Positions 10,545 to 19,694 of a stretch of 39,247 bases of DNA are shown piece by piece. A program made the translations under genes and the position numbers. The stretch spans positions 1 through 39,247 of the forward strand of contig CAIRBF010000010.1 in NCBI GenBank assembly GCA_903876715.1, given 5' to 3'. The notes under the pieces were generated by a model. That model saw only the letters and a program-made list of their open reading frames with translations. It had not been told where the DNA came from and did no database searches. The stretch's first letter is position 1. Every line of letters starts with the position of its first letter. This DNA comes from an uncultured beta proteobacterium (GTDB lineage Bacteria > Pseudomonadota > Gammaproteobacteria > Burkholderiales > Burkholderiaceae_C).

Positions 10545-10569
10545 GATTCCTACAAGAAGACTCAACTTT
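10545..10569 (-). promoter_or_regulatory. Possible degenerate IscR type-1 site upstream of iscR
   Basis: The minus strand here reads AAAGTTGAGTCTTCTTGTAG and continues to GGAATC. It matches about 15 of 25 positions of the E. coli type-1 IscR consensus (ATASYYGACTRWWWYAGTCRRSTAT), mainly the left half. The position, about 105 bp before iscR, suits negative autoregulation. Weak: the right half is poor and no clear promoter hexamers overlap it. Confidence 0.25.
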
Positions 10570-10595
10570 AACAGAAGTCGAGCGTTTTGCTCGAC
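10570..10595 (-). terminator. Candidate intrinsic terminator after uvrB
   Basis: Perfect 7-bp stem GTCGAGC / GCTCGAC around a 5-nt loop (10577-10595). On the minus strand it is followed by TTCTGTT, a U-rich but interrupted tail. It lies about 40 nt past the uvrB stop and before the likely iscR promoter, where a terminator would be expected. Confidence 0.45.
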
Positions 10596-10615
10596 ATAGC
10601 CCTGCTGCGAACCAT

Positions 10616-10633
10616 ATTTTGTCCAAGACAAAA

Positions 10634-10634
<1 letters not shown>
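10616..10634 (-). repeat. Perfect AT-rich inverted repeat touching the uvrB stop
   Basis: ATTTTGTC and GACAAAAT form a perfect 8-bp inverted repeat with a 3-nt loop, and one arm includes the last base of the uvrB TGA. There is no T-tract on either side, so it is not a standard intrinsic terminator. It could be an mRNA 3'-end stabilising hairpin or a protein-binding palindrome. Confidence 0.45.
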
Positions 10635-12844
<2,210 letters not shown>

Positions 12845-12855
12845 AAGCAGGGTCC

Positions 12856-12861
12856 TAGAAT
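12856..12861 (+). promoter_or_regulatory. Candidate -10 element for the aminotransferase gene at 12973
   Basis: TAGAAT in the context GTCCTAGAATATT, 111 bp upstream of the start and inside the short divergent gap next to uvrB. It resembles the CCTAGAAT elements found before several genes here. No good -35 hexamer at the right distance. Confidence 0.3.
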
Positions 12862-12972
12862 ATTGGGTTTTTCGCGTCGCCACGCCCATGCGCACAGCGC
12901 CCGCCAGCGTACATCACCCCGGCGCGGCGCGCCGGCTGCCGACAACCCTCATCCTGAAGCTGGAAACCGACC

Positions 12973-14169
12973 ATGTCCCTGTTCGACGCCGTCGAGATGG
13001 CCCCACGCGACCCGATCCTGGGCTTGAACGAGCAGTTTGCTGCCGACACCCGGTCCGGCAAGGTCAACCTGGGCGTGGGTGTCTACTTTGACGCGAACGG
13101 CAAGCTGCCCTTGCTGGCGTGCGTGGCAGAGGCCGAACGCTCGCTGGTGGCCGCCGGCAAACCCCGCGGCTACCTGCCCATCGACGGCATCGCAGCCTAT
13201 GACAAGGCAGTCCAGGGGCTGGTATTCGGCGCCGATTCCGTGGCGGTACGCGAGACCCGCGTGGCCACGGTACAGGCGCTCGGCGGCACCGGCGGCCTCA
13301 AGTTGGGCGCCGACTTCCTCAGGCGGCTGAACCCGCAGGCGCGGGTGCTGATCAGCGACCCGAGCTGGGAAAACCACCGCGCGCTGTTCACGAACGCGGG
13401 CTTCCAGGTCGACACCTATCCCTACTACGATGCGGCCACGCGCGGCGTGCGCTTTCCGGAGATGCTGGCGGCGCTGCAGGCTGCCGCGCCGGGCACCGTC
13501 GTCGTGCTGCACGCCTGCTGCCACAACCCCACCGGCTGCGACCTCGACGCCAGCCAATGGGCACGGGTGGTCGAAGCCGTGCGTCAGCGCGGGCTGGTCG
13601 CCTTCCTGGACATGGCCTACCAGGGCTTCGGCGACGGCATCGCCGAAGACGGCGCAGTGGTCGGCCAGTTCCTCGACGCCGGCATCGATTTCTTCGTCGC
13701 GACCTCCTTCTCCAAGAGCTTCTCCCTTTACGGTGAGCGCGTGGGGGCGCTGAGCGTGGTCTGCGCCGGCGCCGACGAGGCCGCGCGGGTGCTTTCGCAG
13801 TTGAAGATCGTCGTGCGCACCAACTACTCCAACCCGCCGACACACGGCGCGCAGATCGTGGCCACGGTGCTGAACACGCCCGAGCTGCGCGCGCAGTGGG
13901 AAGGCGAACTCGCGGGCATGCGCCGGCGTATCCGCGAGATGCGGCAGGCACTGGTCGACGGCCTGGCCGGCGCCGGCGTGCGCCAGGACATGGGCTACAT
14001 CACCCGCCAGAAGGGCATGTTCAGCTTCTCCGGGCTGAGCAGAGAGCAGATGCAGCGGCTGCGCAGCGAGTTCGGCGTCTACGGGGTCGACTCAGGGCGC
14101 ATCTGCGTGGCAGCGCTCAACCACGGCAACCTGGACATCGTCGTTCGAGCCATCGTCAGCGTCATGTGA
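12973..14169 (+). CDS. Aspartate / aromatic amino acid aminotransferase (AspC/TyrB type)
   Basis: Subgroup I-alpha aminotransferase that exchanges amino groups between aspartate or aromatic amino acids and 2-oxoglutarate. 398 residues, the usual length. Motifs: VNLGVGVYFDANGKLPLL near the N-terminus, the hallmark TVQALGGTGGLKLGADFL (about 99-116), ACCHNPTGCDL (181-191), and SFSKSFSLYGERVG with the PLP Lys at 248. Whether it prefers aspartate or tyrosine cannot be read from the sequence. It is divergent to uvrB with a 128-bp gap and lies upstream of phaZ with 145 bp between. Confidence 0.93.
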   Translation: MSLFDAVEMAPRDPILGLNEQFAADTRSGKVNLGVGVYFDANGKLPLLACVAEAERSLVAAGKPRGYLPIDGIAAYDKAVQGLVFGADSVAVRETRVATVQALGGTGGLKLGADFLRRLNPQARVLISDPSWENHRALFTNAGFQVDTYPYYDAATRGVRFPEMLAALQAAAPGTVVVLHACCHNPTGCDLDASQWARVVEAVRQRGLVAFLDMAYQGFGDGIAEDGAVVGQFLDAGIDFFVATSFSKSFSLYGERVGALSVVCAGADEAARVLSQLKIVVRTNYSNPPTHGAQIVATVLNTPELRAQWEGELAGMRRRIREMRQALVDGLAGAGVRQDMGYITRQKGMFSFSGLSREQMQRLRSEFGVYGVDSGRICVAALNHGNLDIVVRAIVSVM

Positions 14170-14220
14170 GTGCATTGCGCACCCCAGGCGGGCGCGCCAC
14201 CTACATTTCGTCGCATTTTC

Positions 14221-14235
14221 TGCTGCGGCGCAGCA
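14221..14235 (+). promoter_or_regulatory. GC-rich palindrome upstream of phaZ, candidate PhaR-type operator
   Basis: TGCTGCGGCGCAGCA is a 6-bp inverted repeat around GGC, 80 nt before phaZ. It contains CTGC-N3-GCAG, the form described for binding sites of the PHB regulator PhaR in some alphaproteobacteria. Flanked by TTTTC and AATTT. It could instead be a hairpin ending the upstream aminotransferase transcript. Confidence 0.35.
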
Positions 14236-14314
14236 AATTTCGTGGCACATTCTTGCGCATCGTCAATTTGACATCACGCTTCGGGGTGTCAAGGCCACCG
14301 CGACTGGAATCGAC

Positions 14315-15595
14315 ATGCTTTACCAGCTCTACGAAACCCAGCGGGCGATGATGGCGCCGTTCGCCGAATTCGCCAGCGCATCGTCCAAGCTTTACACGCA
14401 CCCGCTGTCGCCCTTCGCCCACGCGCCGATGGCGCAGCGTATGGCCGCCGGCCTGGACTTGATGCACCGGCTGGCCAAGGAATACGAAAAGCCTGAGTTC
14501 GGCATCCAGGGCGTCAACGTCGGCGGCGTCGACGTCGCGGTCCAGGAACAAGTCACACTCCACAAGCCGTTCTGCCGCCTGCTGCGTTTCAAGCGCTTCA
14601 CCGACAACCCCGAGGCCCTGGCCCGGATGAAGAACCAGCCTACCGTGCTGGTTGTCGCGCCGCTTTCAGGGCATCACGCGACCTTGCTGCGCGACACGGT
14701 GCGCAGCCTGCTGCAGGACCACAAGGTCTTCATCACCGACTGGACCGACGCGCGCATGGTGCCGTTGGAGGCTGGGGCCTTCCACCTCGACGACTACATC
14801 GCTTATGTGCAGGAGTTCATCCGCCACATCGGCTCGGACGTGCACGTGATGTCGGTATGCCAGCCCACGGTGCCGGTGCTCGCAGCGGTCTCCCTGATGG
14901 CCAGTGCGGGCGAGGCCACGCCGCGCACCATGACGATGATGGGGGGCCCGATCGACGCCCGGCGCTCGCCCACCGCCGTGAACAATCTGGCGACGAACAA
15001 GAGCCACGACTGGTTCGAAAACAACGTCATCTACCGCGTACCGCTCAACTTCCCCGGCGCCGGGCGCCGCGTGTACCCCGGCTTCCTGCAGCACACCGGC
15101 TTCGTGGCGATGAACCCGGACCGGCACCTGACCTCGCACTACGACTACTTCCTGGACCTGATCCGCGGCGACGAAGGCAGCGCCGAGTCGCACCGGCAGT
15201 TCTACGACGAGTACAACGCCGTGCTCGACATGCCCGCGGAGTACTACCTCGACACGATACGCACCGTTTTCCAGGAGTTCGCGCTTGTCAACGGCACCTG
15301 GGAGGTCGACAGTCAGCTCGTGCGCCCGCAGGACATCCGCATGAGTGCCCTGCTGACGGTCGAGGGGGAACTCGACGACATTTCCGGCGCCGGGCAGACG
15401 CGCGCCGCGCATGACCTGTGCACCGGCGTCCCGGCCGACCGGCGCTTTCACTACGACGTGCCGGGTGCGGGGCACTACGGCATCTTCTCTGGACGACGTT
15501 GGCGCGATATGGTCTACCCGCGGGTTCGCGACTTCATCGGCGGCCACCGGGAGCCGTACGCAGCCTCAGCCTCAGCCCCGACTCGTCGCCGCTGA
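14315..15595 (+). CDS. phaZ: Intracellular polyhydroxyalkanoate depolymerase
   Basis: Mobilises stored poly-3-hydroxybutyrate in the cytoplasm. 426 residues, matching the PhaZ1 type of Cupriavidus necator (about 419). The N-terminus [16 protein letters not shown] is typical. The nucleophile is a cysteine in place of the lipase-box serine: [14 protein letters not shown] with C182. The other catalytic residues probably lie in [10 protein letters not shown] (Asp) and [12 protein letters not shown] (His). No signal peptide, as expected for an intracellular enzyme. A palindrome and a TTGACA...TGTCAA inverted repeat (14268-14292) lie upstream. rsxB starts 24 bp after its stop. Confidence 0.95.
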   Translation: MLYQLYETQRAMMAPFAEFASASSKLYTHPLSPFAHAPMAQRMAAGLDLMHRLAKEYEKPEFGIQGVNVGGVDVAVQEQVTLHKPFCRLLRFKRFTDNPEALARMKNQPTVLVVAPLSGHHATLLRDTVRSLLQDHKVFITDWTDARMVPLEAGAFHLDDYIAYVQEFIRHIGSDVHVMSVCQPTVPVLAAVSLMASAGEATPRTMTMMGGPIDARRSPTAVNNLATNKSHDWFENNVIYRVPLNFPGAGRRVYPGFLQHTGFVAMNPDRHLTSHYDYFLDLIRGDEGSAESHRQFYDEYNAVLDMPAEYYLDTIRTVFQEFALVNGTWEVDSQLVRPQDIRMSALLTVEGELDDISGAGQTRAAHDLCTGVPADRRFHYDVPGAGHYGIFSGRRWRDMVYPRVRDFIGGHREPYAASASAPTRRR

Positions 15596-15619
15596 ACTCA
15601 CGCCAGCGACCCGCCCGCC

Positions 15620-16293
15620 ATGGCAGAGGCGCCGTCACTGGCCGACCGCATCGAGGCGGTACTGCCGCAAACACAATGCACCCGCTGCGGCTACCCGGAT
15701 TGCCGCGCCTACGCGGAGGCGATCGCGCGCGGCGAGGCGGGCATCGCGCAGTGCCCCCCGGGCGGGGCCGAAGGCGTGCAGCGTCGTCGGCATTGACTGG
15801 CCTGCCCGTGGTGCAACTGGACCAGCTGCATGGCATCGAAGGCCCCTTGAAGGTGGCCTTGATCGATGAGAACTGGTGCATTGGCTGCACCTTGTGCATC
15901 AAAGCCTGTCCCGTCGACTGCATCGTCGGGGCGCCGAAATCCATGCACACGGTCATCGAGCCGATATGCACGGGCTGCGAGCTGTGCGTGCCGGCCTGCC
16001 CCGTGGACTGCATCAGCTTGGAGACGGTTACCCCTGGACGCACCGGCTGGGCCGCGTGGAGCCCGGCCCAGGCCGACACCGCGCGGCAGCGATATGCCTT
16101 CCATCGCTTGCGCGTCGAGAGGCAAGGGGCCGAGCAGGACGAGCGCCTGGCCGCCAAGGCTGCCTCCAAGCTGTCAGACCTGGAATCGGCGAGCCAGCTC
16201 ACCGACCCCGATGCATTGGCCCGCAAGCGCGTCGTCGTCGAGGCCGCGCTCGAGCGCGCCCGTGCCCGGCGTCGGAACACGGCTGGGGGATGA
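15620..16293 (+). pseudogene. rsxB: RsxB/RnfB-type ferredoxin, reading frame broken by a frameshift
   Basis: Electron-transport ferredoxin of the Rsx/Rnf type. The first frame (15620-15796, 58 codons) is [20 protein letters not shown] and continues through the N-terminal [4Fe-4S] motif C20-x2-C23-x4-C28-x16-C45 to [11 protein letters not shown], then meets TGA. The rest continues in the -1 frame: [18 protein letters not shown], then two ferredoxin motifs, [15 protein letters not shown] and [15 protein letters not shown], and a basic tail ending at 16293. Family members read straight through GVQRLAALTG, so one nucleotide is missing near 15783-15793. Joined, the parts give about 225 residues, the normal length. 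It may be a real pseudogene, a sequencing error, or less likely a programmed frameshift. It lies 31 bp before nth, a common pairing in this group without other rnf genes. Confidence 0.85.
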
Positions 16294-16324
16294 TTCCGTA
16301 CCTCTCGTCATCACCTGCCCCGCC

Positions 16325-16969
16325 ATGAAGATCGCCGACATCGAACCCTTCTTTGCCACGCTCAAGGCGGCCAACCCGCTGCCGGTGACAGAGCTCCAGT
16401 ATTCCAGTGTCTTCGAACTCCTGGCGGCGGTGCTGCTGTCGGCGCAGGCCACCGACGTGAGCGTCAACAGGGCCACCCGCGGCCTGTTCGCGCTTGCGCC
16501 GACCCCAGCGCGCATGCTCTCACTCGGCGTGGAAGGCGTGGAGATGCACATCCGCACGATCGGCCTGTACCGCACCAAGGCGCGTAATCTTGTCCAGACC
16601 TGCCAGCTGCTGATCGAGCGCCACGGTGGCTGCGTGCCACGCTCCCGGGAGGCGCTGGAGGCGCTGCCCGGGGTGGGCCGCAAGACGGCCAACGTCGTTC
16701 TCAACTGCGCCTTTGGCGAGGAGACGATGGCCGTGGACACGCACATCTTGCGCGTCGGAAACCGCACCGGACTCGCTCCCGGGCGCAACCCGTTGGAGGT
16801 GGAGCAGGCGCTGCTGCGGCGTGTGCCGGCGCCCTACCGCGCCAATGCACACCATTGGCTGATCCTGCACGGACGGTACGTCTGCAAGGCACGCCAGCCG
16901 GACTGCGCGCGCTGCGCCGTCAGCCGCTGGTGCGACTCCGCTCCTGGACGCCACGCGCGCGCGGCCTAG
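16325..16969 (+). CDS. nth: Endonuclease III
   Basis: Bifunctional DNA glycosylase / AP lyase that removes oxidised pyrimidines. 214 residues. The helix-hairpin-helix LPGVGRKTANVVL carries catalytic Lys120 and VDTHI the catalytic Asp138, both at E. coli positions. The C-terminal [4Fe-4S] loop has C-x6-C-x2-C-x5-C in CKARQPDCARCAVSRWC. It follows the rsxB gene. Its stop TAG overlaps a TAGAAT hexamer that may serve the next operon. Confidence 0.97.
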   Translation: MKIADIEPFFATLKAANPLPVTELQYSSVFELLAAVLLSAQATDVSVNRATRGLFALAPTPARMLSLGVEGVEMHIRTIGLYRTKARNLVQTCQLLIERHGGCVPRSREALEALPGVGRKTANVVLNCAFGEETMAVDTHILRVGNRTGLAPGRNPLEVEQALLRRVPAPYRANAHHWLILHGRYVCKARQPDCARCAVSRWCDSAPGRHARAA

Positions 16970-16972
16970 AAT
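16967..16972 (+). promoter_or_regulatory. Candidate -10 element for the coiled-coil gene and zapA
   Basis: TAGAAT in GGCCTAGAATTGCGG, overlapping the nth stop codon and 26 nt before the next start. A poor -35 (CTGGAC) lies 17 bp upstream. Confidence 0.33.
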
Positions 16973-16997
16973 TGCGGCTTTAACTTGACTTCGCTTC

Positions 16998-17213
16998 ATG
17001 AACGATCCCGCCCCGGTCGTCGAGCGTGTAGAGCGGCTGCTGCTGCGATACGAGGAATTGAAGCGAACCAACGACCTGCTGTCGCGCCAGTTGGCCGCGG
17101 TCACAGCGGAGCGGGACAGCCTGAAGCTGCGGCTGAACACGGCACGCGCGCGCATCGATGCGCTGCTGGAGCGTCTGCCCGATACCAGCCCACCCGGCAC
17201 AGGTGAGTCATGA
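16998..17213 (+). CDS. Small coiled-coil protein encoded before zapA
   Basis: 71 residues, almost entirely predicted coiled coil: ERVERLLLRYEELKRTNDLL and on through LAAVTAERDSLKLRLNTARARIDALLERL, with leucines at heptad spacing. It resembles the short conserved proteins (TIGR02449-like) that sit directly before zapA in many proteobacteria; a role in Z-ring assembly is inferred from this position only. Its TGA overlaps the zapA ATG (ATGA), so the two are translationally coupled. Confidence 0.85.
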   Translation: MNDPAPVVERVERLLLRYEELKRTNDLLSRQLAAVTAERDSLKLRLNTARARIDALLERLPDTSPPGTGES

Positions 17214-17581
17214 AGCAGGTCGAAGTCACCATCCTCGGGCAGGGCTACCTGCTCGCCTGCCCGGAAGGCAGTGAGGCCAGATTGGAAGCTGCGGTGGCGA
17301 CTGTCGATCGCGAGATGACCGCCATCCGTGACGCCGGCCGGATCAAGGCGCGCGAGCGCATTGCGGTGCTTGCAGCGCTGAATGTCGCTTTTCAACTCGC
17401 GGATCGGGTGCAAGCGGATCGGGTGCAAGCGGATGCGCGGGCCCAAAGGCTGGCAGCAGCGAGCCCCGCAGTCGCCCCGTCCGATCAGGACCGGCCTGCA
17501 TCCGAAGGCGCAAACCCGGCGTGGCAAGCGCTGATTTCGCGCATCGATTCAGCACTGAGCAGCGACGGACATTTGATCTGA
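17210..17581 (+). CDS. zapA: Cell division protein ZapA
   Basis: Z-ring-associated protein that crosslinks FtsZ filaments. 123 residues. N-terminal KQVEVTILGQGYLLACPEGSE is the ZapA globular head, followed by helical VDREMTAIRDAGRIKARERIAVLAALNVAFQLA. After this comes a tandem repeat-derived insert (DRVQADRVQADA) and a Pro/Ala-rich linker, then the C-terminal helix WQALISRIDSAL. Starts on ATGA overlapping the upstream coiled-coil gene, and is followed by the 6S RNA gene, a widely conserved order. Confidence 0.94.
   Translation: MKQVEVTILGQGYLLACPEGSEARLEAAVATVDREMTAIRDAGRIKARERIAVLAALNVAFQLADRVQADRVQADARAQRLAAASPAVAPSDQDRPASEGANPAWQALISRIDSALSSDGHLI
17399..17435 (+). repeat. Tandem 15-bp repeat inside zapA
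   Basis: Two perfect copies of GCGGATCGGGTGCAA (17399-17413, 17414-17428) plus a 7-nt partial third copy. In frame it encodes ADRVQ-ADRVQ-ADA, a five-residue repeat that extends a helix. Recent duplication or slippage is likely, as the copies are identical. Confidence 0.9.
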
Positions 17582-17609
17582 GCCCAAGGCCCGACCGCGT
17601 GCTGAGGGC

Positions 17610-17615
17610 CATAAT
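17610..17615 (+). promoter_or_regulatory. Candidate -10 element of the 6S RNA gene
   Basis: CATAAT ends 7 nt before the base (17622) where the 6S terminal stem starts, the right distance for a transcription start there. The -35 region is poor. Confidence 0.45.
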
Positions 17616-17621
17616 GGACAG

Positions 17622-17796
17622 GTCCGGCGGGTTGGAGGGCTTTATATTTCCTTGAACCGATGCTCATTGAGCCAGGGCTTGGAACATCGCTAGGCGGGCG
17701 TGATCGTCTCGCGTCAGACGAACCCGAAGCCTTGCTGACCTCGCCCACCTGAACTTCCCTGAGGGTTCAGGAATGCGGTCTTCCAGCACGCCGGAC
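17622..17796 (+). ncRNA. ssrS: 6S RNA, RNA polymerase-binding regulator
   Basis: Noncoding 293-bp gap between zapA and rpsU that folds as a 6S RNA of about 175-185 nt. The terminal stem pairs 17622-17636 with 17782-17796 (13 Watson-Crick pairs, one G-U, one mismatch). Inside it, ATTTCCTTGAACC (17646-17658) pairs with GGTTCAGGAAT (17764-17774), closing the central bubble. The apical hairpin CGTCT/AGACG (17705-17720) is followed by GAAGCCTT, also present in the E. coli RNA. CCTGAAC/GTTCAGG (17748-17771) gives the alternative 3' hairpin that matches the E. coli CCUUGAACC...GGUUCAAGG element. It binds sigma70-holoenzyme in stationary phase. Ends are approximate. No ygfA/fau gene follows. Confidence 0.82.
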
Positions 17797-17837
17797 ACCT
17801 TGTTCTCGAGACAAGCCCTATCGCCCCCCGCGGACGC

Positions 17838-17843
17838 TATAAT
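17838..17843 (+). promoter_or_regulatory. Candidate -10 element of rpsU
   Basis: Perfect TATAAT in GACGCTATAATCATT, 31 nt before the rpsU ATG. No clear -35 at 16-18 bp. A short inverted repeat just upstream (CTTGT...ACAAG, about 17799-17815) may end 6S transcription. Confidence 0.5.
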
Positions 17844-17874
17844 CATTGTCTTTGTGTGACGACCTGCACCTGAT

Positions 17875-18087
17875 ATGACCACCATCCGCGTCAAGGAAAA
17901 CGAGCCGTTCGATGTCGCCCTGCGCCGGTTCAAGCGCACGATCGAGAAGCTCGGCCTGCTGACGGAGCTGCGCGCGCGCGAGTTCTACGAGAAGCCCACC
18001 TCCGAGCGCAAGCGCAAGAAGGCGGCTGCCGTCAAGCGCCACTTCAAGCGCGTCCGCAGCATGCAGCTGCCCAAAAAGCTCTACTGA
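17875..18087 (+). CDS. rpsU: 30S ribosomal protein S21
   Basis: Small basic ribosomal protein needed for translation initiation on natural mRNAs. 70 residues: [20 protein letters not shown] then an arginine/lysine-rich helix region and the conserved end [13 protein letters not shown]...LY. Length is as in the family. It is not in the rpsU-dnaG-rpoD arrangement; an intrinsic terminator and a YqeY gene follow, the usual order when rpsU and yqeY are paired. Confidence 0.97.
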   Translation: MTTIRVKENEPFDVALRRFKRTIEKLGLLTELRAREFYEKPTSERKRKKAAAVKRHFKRVRSMQLPKKLY

Positions 18088-18112
18088 CGCCAAAGGACCG
18101 GTGACACCGACG

Positions 18113-18144
18113 AGCCCGCGCGGGCAACCGCTGCGGGCTTTTTT
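18113..18144 (+). terminator. Intrinsic terminator after rpsU
   Basis: Stem AGCCCGC (18113-18119) / GCGGGCT (18133-18139) followed by six T's. It sits 25 nt past the rpsU stop and before the yqeY start at 18163, so it probably limits rather than abolishes read-through into yqeY. Confidence 0.85.
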
Positions 18145-18162
18145 CGTGAGCGAGGAAACATC

Positions 18163-18609
18163 GTGAGCTTGAAAGATCGTATCCAGGACGACATGAAGTC
18201 AGCGTTGCGCGCGAAGGAGGCTGACCGCCTGTCGACCATCCGTATGCTGCTGGCCGCCTGCAAGCAACGCGAAGTCGATGAGCGCATCGTCCTGGACGAT
18301 GTTGCCGTTGTCGGCATCGTCGACAAGCTGATCAAGCAGCGCAAGGACTCCATCGCGGCCTTTCAGCAGGCCGGGCGTACCGACCTGGTCGACAAGGAGA
18401 CTGCTGAGGTCGCAGTCCTTGAAGCGTACCTGCCCCAGCGCCTGAGCGCCGAGCAGATCGCGGCGGCCGTGGCTGCACTGGTCGCCGAACTGGGCGCCGC
18501 TGGTCCTGGCGACATGGGGAAGGTCATGGCCGCAGCCAAGTCGCGCCTGGCAGGGCAAGCCGAAATGGCGCTCGTGTCAGCCGCCGTCAAGCAAGCCCTG
18601 TCGCATTAA
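18163..18609 (+). CDS. YqeY / GatB-tail domain protein
   Basis: 148-residue protein of the GatB/YqeY family, resembling the C-terminal tail domain of the amidotransferase GatB, which contacts tRNA. N-terminus SLKDRIQDDMKSALRAKEADRLSTIRMLLAA and middle EAYLPQRLSAEQI are characteristic, as is the end GDMGKVMAAAKSRLAGQAEM. Start is GTG at 18163 with GAGGAAA upstream. Function in bacteria is not settled. It lies 75 bp downstream of rpsU, beyond a terminator, a frequent genomic partner. Confidence 0.93.
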   Translation: MSLKDRIQDDMKSALRAKEADRLSTIRMLLAACKQREVDERIVLDDVAVVGIVDKLIKQRKDSIAAFQQAGRTDLVDKETAEVAVLEAYLPQRLSAEQIAAAVAALVAELGAAGPGDMGKVMAAAKSRLAGQAEMALVSAAVKQALSH

Positions 18610-18619
18610 GGAGATTCCG

Positions 18620-18964
18620 ATGAACTCGCTGCCGGTCCAGGCCATCGCCGCCGACGTCTGTGTGGCGCCGCAACTCACCCCAGACGCCATGTCCGAAGCG
18701 GCACGCATGGGGTTTCGCAGCGTCGTCAACAACCGCCCTGACTTCGAAGGCGGCCCCGAACAGCCCACAAGCACCACAGTCGAAGCCGCAGCGCGTGCGG
18801 CGGGCCTGGAGTACCGCCACCTGCCGGTCTCGGGCGCCTACCAGTCACCCGAAGACGCGGCGGCGATGGCGCGTTTGCTCGAGGAGTTGCCGCGGCCATT
18901 GCTGATGTTCTGCCGCTCCGGCGCACGCTCGGCACGCCTGTACCAACTGGCTCAGCAGGCCTGA
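18620..18964 (+). CDS. DUF442 / TIGR01244-family phosphatase- or sulfurtransferase-like protein
   Basis: 114 residues. Matches the beta-lactamase hydrolase-like phosphatase domain family: APQLTPDAMSEAARMGFRSVVNNRPDFEG is the typical opening, and LMFCRSGARSARL contains a C98-x-x-G-x-R103 active loop like that of rhodaneses. Family members have been linked to sulfide or persulfide metabolism; the substrate here is unknown. Starts 10 nt after yqeY with a GGAG ribosome binding site, so probably co-transcribed with it. Confidence 0.85.
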   Translation: MNSLPVQAIAADVCVAPQLTPDAMSEAARMGFRSVVNNRPDFEGGPEQPTSTTVEAAARAAGLEYRHLPVSGAYQSPEDAAAMARLLEELPRPLLMFCRSGARSARLYQLAQQA

Positions 18965-19090
18965 GGAAACGTCGACGAAGCGGGCAGCTGCGTCCCTGCT
19001 TTCAGACAGGCATGCCATCACGAGCTCCCGGATTCCGAGACAATGTCCGATCAGCCTTGCTTTCACGACCCCCCGAACTCCGGAGGCTCC

Positions 19091-19693
19091 ATGCACGCGC
19101 TACTCAAGCTCTCTGCGCTCATCGACAAGATCAATGAAGCCGTCGGCAAGTTGGTCATGTGGCTGGTGCTGGCCGCAGTGCTCATCAGCGCCGGGAACGC
19201 CCTCATGCGCAAGGCGTTCAGCATCGGCTCGAACGCCTACCTGGAGATCCAGTGGTATCTCTTCGCTGCGGTCTTCATGCTCGGGGTCGGGTATGTGATG
19301 CTCAAGAACGCGCACGTGCGGATCGATTTTGTGTCCGCCAGGCTTAGCAAGCGCACCAATGCCCTCATCGATGCGATCGGCATCGTGGTTTTCACGATCC
19401 CGCTGTCGATCATCATGGTGGACCTTGGGTGGCCGCTGTTCGCACGTGCATTGGCCAGTGGTGAGATGAGCCAGAACGCTGGCGGCCTGATTCGCTGGCC
19501 CGCGATGATGCTGATCCCATTGGGGTTCTGCATCTTGCTGCTGCAGTCTCTTTCTGAATTGATCAAGCGGGCAGCCTTTCTGATGGGCCTTCGTGACGAG
19601 CCCTTCAGTGTGGAGCCAGGGAAGTCGGACGAGGAGCAACTCGCCGAGGAACTCGCTGCCGAGGCCCAGAAAAAGCTGGCGGGAGCGAACTGA
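19091..19693 (+). CDS. TRAP transporter small permease subunit (DctQ type)
   Basis: 200-residue inner-membrane protein with four hydrophobic segments: about 19-37 (LVMWLVLAAVLISAGNALM), 53-73, 96-116 and 135-155. The long C-terminal tail is charged. It pairs with the large permease to form a Na+-driven importer fed by a periplasmic binding protein. Start chosen at MHALLKLSAL, with GGAGG just upstream, rather than an in-frame ATG 16 codons earlier. The large permease starts 1 nt after its stop. Confidence 0.92.
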   Translation: MHALLKLSALIDKINEAVGKLVMWLVLAAVLISAGNALMRKAFSIGSNAYLEIQWYLFAAVFMLGVGYVMLKNAHVRIDFVSARLSKRTNALIDAIGIVVFTIPLSIIMVDLGWPLFARALASGEMSQNAGGLIRWPAMMLIPLGFCILLLQSLSELIKRAAFLMGLRDEPFSVEPGKSDEEQLAEELAAEAQKKLAGAN

Positions 19694-19694
19694 G

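Noticed and set aside
14243..14258. Sigma-54 promoter before phaZ (TGGCAC...TTGC)
   Set aside because: GG-GC spacing is one base too short, and sigma-54 spacing is strict.
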